From positions 1,550,001 to 1,614,000 of the forward strand of contig MU008165.1 of the NCBI GenBank assembly GCA_010909165.1: a DNA stretch of 64,000 bases, read 5' to 3'. A program made the translations under genes and the position numbers. This DNA is from Anthoceros angustus. Its lineage: Eukaryota; Streptophyta; Anthocerotopsida; Anthocerotales; Anthocerotaceae. The notes under the pieces were generated by a model. That model did not search any database. It was not told where the DNA came from and worked only from the letters and a program-made list of their open reading frames with translations. This document shows, piece after piece, positions 56,781 to 64,000 of this stretch; position 1 is the first letter of the stretch; each line of letters starts with the position of its first letter.

Positions 56781-57998
56781 TCACAAGTCGTAGATTACAC
56801 TCCAGCCGCCATTCAGGTCCGCGTTCAACGTCCAGTTGTTTTCCCTAATCTGGAAGTACGGTGTCTGCAAAAAACGGAAGAAGTGGGGGGACGTCGTGCC
56901 GGGTGTGAGAAACCAAACTGGGTCAGGGTGGAGTCAAGGACAGGACCTTTGTCTCATGTGGAAGCCTAGAGCCGGCATGGGATGGGGTCCGCAACGAGAC
57001 AACATGCCGTTATGTATCATACCTGCTTGAAGGGGTTGTAACCGAGCTTCACTTTCAGGTCCTGATCCTCCGTGAAATTGTATACCTTGTAGCTCAGTTC
57101 CACTGAACCCCTTGGCTGACCCTGCACGTGAGTCACCAAGCTTTGTCTCTTACGGATTCTGCCCATCTGAGCCTCAAAGAGAGCAGAGGAGGCAACAGCT
57201 AGGAGGTGCCTGCAACTGCATGCGAGCTACAGACATGGAAAGCTAGCAGTGTGACTTCTGGACATACGTACCACCCTCAAGCCCGGGTTGACGTTGTATC
57301 CGCCTTTGAGATCCACACTCAGTAGACCATTGTCTGTAATAGTGATGGATTTTTTCGCTTGGATGTCGTAAGTAAACTCTTTCAACTCTGAGTTGAATTT
57401 TGCTCCTACGTCTAAGCTGGTTAACAGCTGCAGGAGAGGAAGTCGTATCAGTCAGTGCGGGAACAGTTCTGGATGTGCATCTTCAGAAAGGGAGCAAAAG
57501 CAAGCTGATTTGACCTCAGGGAAAAATTTGCGCTTCAGCTGCGCTACAGCGCTGGCTGCACCTGTATGCGTGTTCAGCTTCCCGTGTACCTGCCAGAGTT
57601 GGCCACACCATTCACCGCCAAGCTGTTAGACAATGTTCGATTCCTGCATCCGGGTTTGAGAGAACAAGCATACTCAAGGTCTCTAAAATGCACGGAATCG
57701 CAATCGGGGCCACCACAACACAAACCCTAAAACCACCACCATACCACAGACTGGGCAGCGATCTCGCAAACAAAGCACAAGCCAAACAGGCTGAAACAGC
57801 ACTCCAAATAACAAAATCCAAACCCACAGGCAACACAAAATCGCCAAGACAACTATCCAAGAACACAGGCAAACTCCTACAGCTCGGAACAAGAAAGGAG
57901 TGTACCTGCAGGAAGAAGGAGCTGTCTAGCAGAAAATTCTCCTTGGCATGCAAGAAGAGCTGCTTCTCACCAGCTCCATATCTCAGAGAGGTCTCCAT
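56781..57998 (-). CDS. OEP21: Chloroplast outer envelope anion pore OEP21
   Basis: About five or six exons. Exon 1 (57998-57906) encodes [20 protein letters not shown], the characteristic OEP21 start. Then follow [79 protein letters not shown] and the C-terminal [20 protein letters not shown] with the stop at 56781-56783. OEP21 is a small beta-barrel of about 170-180 residues in the chloroplast outer membrane. It passes phosphorylated sugars and anions and is gated by ATP and triose phosphates. It has no transit peptide, as expected. Intron 1 (about 300 bases) is the longest here. It is head to head with the S28 peptidase gene, 435 bases apart. Confidence 0.9.
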
Positions 57999-58433
57999 CC
58001 TCGACAGCCTCCTCTGCTCAGTTCAGAGGAGTAGCATTAAAATGCGGCTCAGCATCCAATAATTTAGGGCTTCAGGAGCAAGAACCGGGGAGCCTGTAGC
58101 ACAGGCGTCCTACCACGGCCGGTAGCCCCACCCAAACAACTGCAGATTCCTCCCCGACGGATTGAGCTTCACAGCAGGAGAGAGAGGCTCGAGGAAGCGA
58201 CACTCTCGTCTCATCCGAGGAAAACCAGACAAACCAAGTTTCGCCCAATGGCGAAACGCTTTCGGAATTATAGCTTCAACAATAAAGACAAGGAAATTGC
58301 CAGTTTAATATAAATCTGAAGTACAACGCAAAACAAGAAAGGAAACACGAACACACAAGGCTAGCCTTGTGCACGATGATTGGAACAATCACGATCCGAT
58401 TTGTTGGGCTGTTGGTTTGTGGTCGTGGACACC

Positions 58434-61080
58434 ATGTATCCATGGTTACTGCTGATCGTGGTGCTCGTGCTGGTGCATCCAGCATCAGCGGTGCCGGCCT
58501 ACCTCCTGACAGCCGCCTCAGGCAAATATCTAACCCAGGACGCTCAATGGATTTCCCAACGTCTTGACCACTTCGCCACCCAGGTCTACCATTGGTCCAG
58601 TCTCGAGTCAAGCTCCTCACATTTGTGCTTAATCCAGCTGGTTGGGTCAATCTGCTGTAATCTGGTGTCTGTCCTGCCATAGGACCGAACGCAATTCCGG
58701 CAGCGGTACTTCGAGTTCCTGGACTACTTCACAGAGCCTGATGGACCCATCTTCCTTCGCATCTGCGGGGAGTCCACCTGCAAGGGGGTCAGCAATGACT
58801 ATAACGGGGTACTGTACATGGCCATTTCAGCTATTTGGACTGAGCTGTAATGTTGCTGACTGTGTGTGTGGGGGATTGGTATGGCAGGTGCTGGCGAAAC
58901 AGTTTGGTGCCGCCTTGGTTACTTTGGAACATCGTTATTATGGAGAGAGTTCTCCTTTCTCTGACCTCACCACTGATAATCTGAAGTACCTCTCCTCCCA
59001 GCAAGCTCTGTTCGACTTGGCTGCGTTTCGGGAGTACTATCAGGTCAGATGATGGGTTCTGAAGATCTTGGTGAACCCGAGGGTTAGAATTCCGTAATTT
59101 TACACTTCATATTCATTCTGCTGCTTTTTGCTAATGGCAGGGTCTGGTGAACACTAGGCATAACAAGGCTGGAGATAACCCCTGGTTTGTGTTTGGGGTG
59201 TCTTACTCCGGTGCAATGAGTGCTTGGTTTCGGCTAAAGTTTCCTCATCTCACGCGTGGAAGCTTGGCAAGCTCAGCTGTTGTACTTGCAGTCTACAACT
59301 ATACACAGTTTGATGAGCAGGTGATTTTGTCAGGCCTGTTTTTGTTATTGAGGAAGACACAATTTCTTGCTTTTCGAGACCCCATGTTTGTTTTTGGCCC
59401 TCAGCTAAGGTGAGAATGACTTTGCAGGTAGCCCAGTCGGCAGGTCCTGAGTGCGCTAGTGCATTACGATTAGTGAATAAACTAGTGGAGAAAGAGCTGG
59501 AGACAAATGCCACTGCTGTCAAAATTCTCTTCGGTGCACAGCAGGTGAGGATATCAATTTCTGTGAGGCTAGAAATGATGGAAGAGTAGCAGGTGAATGT
59601 TGACAAGAACGTGTCTGCTGTTTTGAGTTCGTAGATTTAATCTAGGGGGTGGGAATTTTGATTGTGCGATTGTGCTGCAGCTCGAGGTGGATGGTGACTT
59701 CTTATATCTACTGGCAGATGCTGGAGCTATAGCAGTAATTAGCAATCTGAACCTATGTTTCAACAAGGGTGCTCATCGTTTATGGACAGTGCTCTTCCGT
59801 ATTATGACGTCAACCTGTGGTTGTCAGGTGACATGCTAGAGTTCCTTTCCCAACTAATGGGTTCCTCGTTCTTGGTTCAGTTTCAGTATGGCAATCCTGA
59901 TGAGCTGTGTGGGCCTTTAGTGGCAGCAAATGCTGCAGGTCAGGATGTCCTGGTAATTTTCCCTTCGTACCACAGTGGTTGTGTTGATGGCATGCAACCT
60001 TATGCTTCACTCCTTGCTCAGGTTGCTGTGTGCTCTCTCTCATCTTGCTGCATTTGCAGGGTGCATATGCAAACTATGTGAAGTCATTCTACTATGACTA
60101 CTTTGGAGTTTCTCCTGACTCCTACAGTCAGGAGTATCTCAAGCAGACCCAAGCTGGACCAGAATCAGGTAATCGATCAGCTCTCCCAAATTGTTTGTGA
60201 TCTTTTGTTGTCAACTGTGGTTCGGTTATATGCCTGTGCAGGTGAGCGCCAGTGGTGGTATCAGGTCTGTACAGAGGTAGCCTATTTTCAGGTGGCACCC
60301 GAGCATGACAGCATCCGTTCATCTAGAGTGAATACCCAGTGCGCGTTTCCATCCTCTCGCTGTCTTCTACCACATTGTGATCAGCCATCGTTTTGCACAT
60401 TTATCTCAGATTGCTCTGGGTTTGCACATACTACCTGACCGCAGGTATCATCTGGACGTTTGTGCCAATGTTTTTGGGAATGGGACCTATCCGGAGGTTG
60501 ACATCACCAATTTGTACTATGGAGGAACTGACATCGCAGGCATATTTCAAAGCTGCACTTCTTCGTGTCGTTCGCACTGTTAACTCTCATGACTTTACTG
60601 ATCGTTTGTGGGCACATCCAGGTTCCAGGATAATTTTCACAAATGGGTCACAGGATCCATGGCGCCATGCATCCAAGCAGACATCATCATTTGGTGGTAA
60701 GCTTCTGTCCATGTACCCGATGAGTGACAGAACAACAGGAAGTCTTAGAGAGTACACTTTTCTTCGCAAATCTGCTCGTAACAGGCTTCTTTCCCCTGGC
60801 ATCGTGCAGAGCCATCTTATTTGATACAGTGCCATAACTGCGGACATGGCAGCGACTTACGGGGATGCCCACAGTCTCCAATGCAACTGGAAGGTAGCGT
60901 GTCGACTGCCCTGGCTATCGTGAGAAGTGAGATCTCAGAATAGCTTCTGATGGTACTATGCTTGCTTTTGCAGGTGATTCAACCAAATGTGCTAAACCAC
61001 AAGAGGTGGACCAAATCCGCGATCTCATTTCGAGCTACATCAGAAAGTGGCTCGAATCTGAGCAGCACATGTCAGCATAG
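58434..61080 (+). CDS. Serine carboxypeptidase S28 family (prolyl-Xaa carboxypeptidase-like), secreted or vacuolar
   Basis: About ten exons. The ATG at 58434 opens a signal peptide (MYPWLLLIVVLVLVHPASA), and exon 1 ends at 58583. Family blocks follow: ISQRLDHFATQ, RQRYFEFLDYFTEPDGPIFL, RICGESTCKG, KQFGAALVTLEHRYYGESSP, FSDLTTDNLKYLSSQQALFD, and the nucleophile elbow WFVFGVSYSGAMSAWFRLKF with the catalytic Ser. Next come ERQWWYQVCTEVAYFQ, the Asp block FTNGSQDPWRHAS, and the His block CHNCGHGSDLRGCPQSP. The stop is at 61078-61080. The triad is complete. S28 enzymes remove residues after proline from peptide ends in acidic compartments. Moderate GC. Intron positions in the middle are approximate. 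Confidence 0.9.
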
Positions 61081-61934
61081 TTCTAATTCCAAAAACCTTG
61101 TCCCCTACCCAATGCTCCGGGAGCAAGGGTGCCGGGGTTCTAGTGACTACGCTACTGATCCTGTGGTCACCCAGTTGGAAGTGTCTGCCCTCACATTTTC
61201 CGAGTCCATCACAGCCTGGAAGGCTGCGTCTCTCGGTTATACCTCTGATCTTTTTTGTATTTTATCAGTCTTTCGTATGATTCTCTCCTGGACTTTCAGA
61301 GTTCATCACCAGCATCTATCTGGACTCCCTTCAACACTCCAGAGTGACAGGTTCTGGCTGTGAAACGGACTATCACCGACGTAGGTCTTTGACGTGAGAG
61401 GAACAGCCATTGGCATTCAGCTTCAGTCCGAATGCACATCGACCGGAGTTGCGGCCCGCATCAAATTTTCAGCCCTAGGTGTGGTAGTAAACATACTATA
61501 AGAAATACGACTTAATTTTGATTTGTGTATCCTGGAAGGGGCCGGGAGGGGTGGGGCGCGCCAGGCAATGGATCCAGTGCAGTACCAAAGCGACGCGCGC
61601 AGGAGCCGGGGAGCAAGCCTCAGCATGCAGGCACTACCACCAGTAAAAACTTAGACTGTTGCCAAGGGTGTCGACGACGTACGTTCGGAATTGACGCTGA
61701 ATTAAACACATCACACACCTCACGTCAGACAAAGGCCAATGGAACAACATCCGGGAAGGGAGTCCGCTGCTTATGGCAGGTTTGAGCACTGTCGTTTCAG
61801 GGCCAATATGGGGTAAATATTTTGCCCGGATGCCTTTCTGAAGTTCTGTACAGTGCAAAGTGCTACCACCGCTCGGGAACCGCCATCCGACGAGGTCCTG
61901 CTGCCCAACATCTTCAGCAAGGCATCTTGGGCAA
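61081..61934. other. Intergenic, no gene seen
   Basis: About 850 bases between the S28 stop and the second PPR start. It contains a short GC-rich run (61535-61620). No coding or RNA feature was recognised. Confidence 0.4.
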
Positions 61935-64000
61935 ATGTGCAGCTGGCTGCTCTCATCATGCAACATGCAGATAGTTTGTCGGGCCTCTCCATCCAACTGG
62001 ATCGTGGTGGATGATCATGACCCTCGCGGGCCTTCAGGGTACGAAAGGCGGGTAACGGCTGAGACCGTGAGCAGACTATGTCAGCAGGGGCAGCTCGCTG
62101 AGGCTGTTGAGGCTTTGGGAGTTTTAGCGCTCACGGACTGTCACATTCCGCAACGTCTCTTTTACACGGTTGTGAAAAATTGTGTGGATAAGAAGGATCT
62201 GCCTCTGGGTCGCCGTGCTCATGCTCTCAGCGTGAGGAATGGGTACGAGTCGGATACGTTCCTGTGCAACCACATCCTGCGGATGTATGCATCCCATGCC
62301 AGGTTGCAGGAAGCTGTGGATGCGTTTACGATGGTTGCCGAGCCAGATGCCTTCACGTGGTCTGCCATCATCTCTGCTCATGTGAAACATGGGCAGGATA
62401 AGCTGGCTGTACAACTGTATCAGCGGATGCGGGGGTCGAGTGTGAAGCCAGATGCGCATGTGTTTGTTGCAGCCCTTCAGGCTTGTGGGAGGGGAGGAGA
62501 CCTGGAATCGGGGCAGCAGGTGCATGCTGATTTGTTGGCTAGTGGGGTTGAGCCCAATGTGTTTGTTGCGAGCTGCTTGGTGGACATGTATGGGAAGTGT
62601 GGCAGCTTGGAAGATGCCCAAGGTGTGTTTGACAGGCTTTGTCAGAAGAATGTGGTGACTTGGAGTGCGATGATAGCAGGATACGCGCAGAAGGGGATGG
62701 GGCATGAAGCCCTTCGTCTTTATAGTGCAATGCAAGAAGAAGGGATGGCTGCACCCAATTCTGTGACGTTTGTATCCCTCCTGCAGGCCTGTGCTGGTTT
62801 GGGCACCCCTGCTTTGGAGGAAGGGAGGCACCTTCATGCACAGATTAGAGAACGAGGACTTCAGGCTGATGTAGTTGTAGGTGGGAGCCTGGTGAACATG
62901 TACTCGAAGTGTGGCAGCCTGGAGGATGCTAGGGATGTTTTTGACAGCCTTGGTGAAAAGAATGTGGTTTCGTGGAATGCCATGATAGCAGGATATGCAC
63001 AGCACGGCATGGGGGAGGAAGCCCTTGCTCTTCACCAGGCTATGCTTTACGAAGGCAGTGTCGCCCCTGATTTTGTGACGTTTGTCTGCCTTCTTCAGGC
63101 ATGTGCAAGTATTGGCAACCCTGCTTTGGAGAAGGGGAGGCAGCTTCATGCACACATGAGAGAACGAGGGCTGGAGGCAGATGCGTTTGTAGCCAACAGT
63201 TTGGTAAACATGTATGCCAAGTGTGGCAGCCTAGAGGATGCTCAGGGCGTGTTTGATGGGCTTCCTCAGAAAGATGTGGTGACCTGGAATGCTATGGTCG
63301 CAGGATATTCCCAATCGGGCATGGGGCTAAAAGCTCTTAATCTTCTCAGTGCTATGCAAGAGGAAGGCATGTCTGCACCCAATTCTGTGACATTTGTGTC
63401 CGTCTTGCAAGCGTGTGGAAGTTTGGGCACCCCAGGTTTGGAGAAGGGAAGGCAGCTTCATGCACTGACTCGAGAACAAGGGCTTCAGGCTGATGTGTCT
63501 GTGGCCAACAGCTTGGTTGACATGTATGCAAAGTGTGGGAGCCTAGAGGATGCTCAGGGTGTGTTTGATGGACTATCTCAGAAAGATGTGGGAACATGGA
63601 ATGCCTTGATAGCGGGATATTCCAAGAAGGGTAAAGGCCTAGAAGCCCTTCAGCTTCTCATTGCCATGCAAGAAGAATGTGTGAGTGCGCCTAATTCCAT
63701 GACCTTTGTGTCCCTTCTGCAGGCATGTGCAATTGTGGGCACTCTGGCTTTGGAGAATGGGAAGCAGCTCCATGCACAAATCAGAGAACAAGGCCTTCAG
63801 GGTGACATGTTTGTAGCCAACAGCTTGGTCAACATGTACGCAAAGTGCGGGAGCCTAGAGGATGCTCAGGGCGTGTTTGAGGGGCTGGTGCATAAAAATG
63901 TAGTGACGTGGAATACCATGATAGCAGGGTATTCCCATGAGGGCATGGGGGAGGATGCCCTTCGTCTTTATGCGGATATGCAAGAAGAAGGCATTGTCAC
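61935..64000 (+). CDS. PLS-type pentatricopeptide repeat protein, 3' end beyond the window
   Basis: An open frame runs from about 61935 to the window edge with no stop. ATG 61935 (MCSWLLSSCNMQIVCR) or 61965 would give a short presequence before TVSRLCQQGQLAEAVEALGV. At least five full repeat groups follow, with signatures VASCLVDMYGKCGSLEDAQG, VFDRLCQKNVVTWSAMIAGY, AQKGMGHEALRLYSAMQEEG and SVTFVSLLQACAGLGTPALE. The groups from about 62560 on are strikingly alike in DNA as well as protein. The type is P-L-S, so an E/DYW end is likely beyond base 64000. Expected role: site recognition in organelle RNA editing. A 343-codon frame on the opposite strand inside it is a shadow. Confidence 0.9.
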   Translation, partial: MCSWLLSSCNMQIVCRASPSNWIVVDDHDPRGPSGYERRVTAETVSRLCQQGQLAEAVEALGVLALTDCHIPQRLFYTVVKNCVDKKDLPLGRRAHALSVRNGYESDTFLCNHILRMYASHARLQEAVDAFTMVAEPDAFTWSAIISAHVKHGQDKLAVQLYQRMRGSSVKPDAHVFVAALQACGRGGDLESGQQVHADLLASGVEPNVFVASCLVDMYGKCGSLEDAQGVFDRLCQKNVVTWSAMIAGYAQKGMGHEALRLYSAMQEEGMAAPNSVTFVSLLQACAGLGTPALEEGRHLHAQIRERGLQADVVVGGSLVNMYSKCGSLEDARDVFDSLGEKNVVSWNAMIAGYAQHGMGEEALALHQAMLYEGSVAPDFVTFVCLLQACASIGNPALEKGRQLHAHMRERGLEADAFVANSLVNMYAKCGSLEDAQGVFDGLPQKDVVTWNAMVAGYSQSGMGLKALNLLSAMQEEGMSAPNSVTFVSVLQACGSLGTPGLEKGRQLHALTREQGLQADVSVANSLVDMYAKCGSLEDAQGVFDGLSQKDVGTWNALIAGYSKKGKGLEALQLLIAMQEECVSAPNSMTFVSLLQACAIVGTLALENGKQLHAQIREQGLQGDMFVANSLVNMYAKCGSLEDAQGVFEGLVHKNVVTWNTMIAGYSHEGMGEDALRLYADMQEEGIV

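Noticed and set aside
62124-63155. 343-codon open frame on the minus strand
   Set aside because: Opposite the PPR repeats. Its apparent internal repetition is only the mirror of the PPR periodicity.

Overview
The window looks like nuclear DNA of a seedless land plant with a compact genome. Genes are split by short GT-AG introns (mostly about 70-200 bases) and lie close together on both strands. Plant-specific products dominate: two PLS-type pentatricopeptide (PPR) proteins, two subunits associated with the plastid RNA polymerase (pTAC6/PAP8 and pTAC14/PAP7), OEP21, a tau glutathione transferase, an NPF transporter and an APD-type RING ligase. A long coiled-coil gene at the left edge resembles flagellar proteins, and there is a polyphenol oxidase relic. 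Both fit a lycophyte, bryophyte or fern better than a seed plant. The species cannot be fixed from the sequence alone.

Layout. 1-3373 (-): multi-exon coiled-coil gene in AT-rich DNA. 3820-5439 (-): CNX2 (MoaA), head to head with pTAC6 at about 5582-7084 (+). 7330-9984 (-): pfkB-type kinase. 10863-14301 (+): LisH/WD40 protein of the WDR91 type. 14620-17668 (-): EDS5-like MATE transporter. 18157-23333 (-): full ABCB transporter, directly preceded on the same strand by an unidentified Ser/Arg/Pro-rich gene (23372-24720). 25848-28837 (+): PPR protein ending in an E/E+ region. 30203-31841 (+): AT-rich gene with a domain resembling plant STAT-like SHA/SHB proteins. 34150-36800 (-): a graveyard of broken gene pieces. 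38519-39247 (+): ribosomal protein P2. 39545-40182 (-): small coiled-coil gene, head to head with pTAC14 at 40466-43211 (+). 44517-46582 (+): NPF transporter. 46998-47809 (+): GSTU. 47936-50463 (-): APD-like membrane RING E3. 50720-51069: truncated NPF copy. 52556-52750 (+): 64-residue zinc-ribbon protein. 54936-56296 (-): O-methyltransferase. 56781-57998 (-): OEP21, head to head with an S28 peptidase at 58434-61080 (+). From about 61935 (+) a second PPR gene runs off the right edge.

The most unusual region is 34.1-36.8 kb. On one strand lie, in order, a piece of non-lysosomal glucosylceramidase (GBA2), the N-terminal part of coatomer delta subunit, a broken polyphenol oxidase, and the rest of delta-COP. 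The oxidase sits almost exactly where the delta-COP reading is interrupted, so it appears to be nested in it. All pieces carry frameshifts, stops or deletions. The pattern recalls gene-fragment capture by a mobile element, but no element ends were recognised.

Functional themes are plastid gene expression and plastid or other organelle proteins (pTAC6, pTAC14, OEP21, CNX2, the PPR proteins), membrane transport (ABCB, MATE, NPF), and secondary or detoxification chemistry (O-methyltransferase, GSTU, oxidase relic). Splice sites were placed by eye from frame and GT-AG consistency. Exon coordinates given as numbers were checked for phase. Gene starts are less certain.
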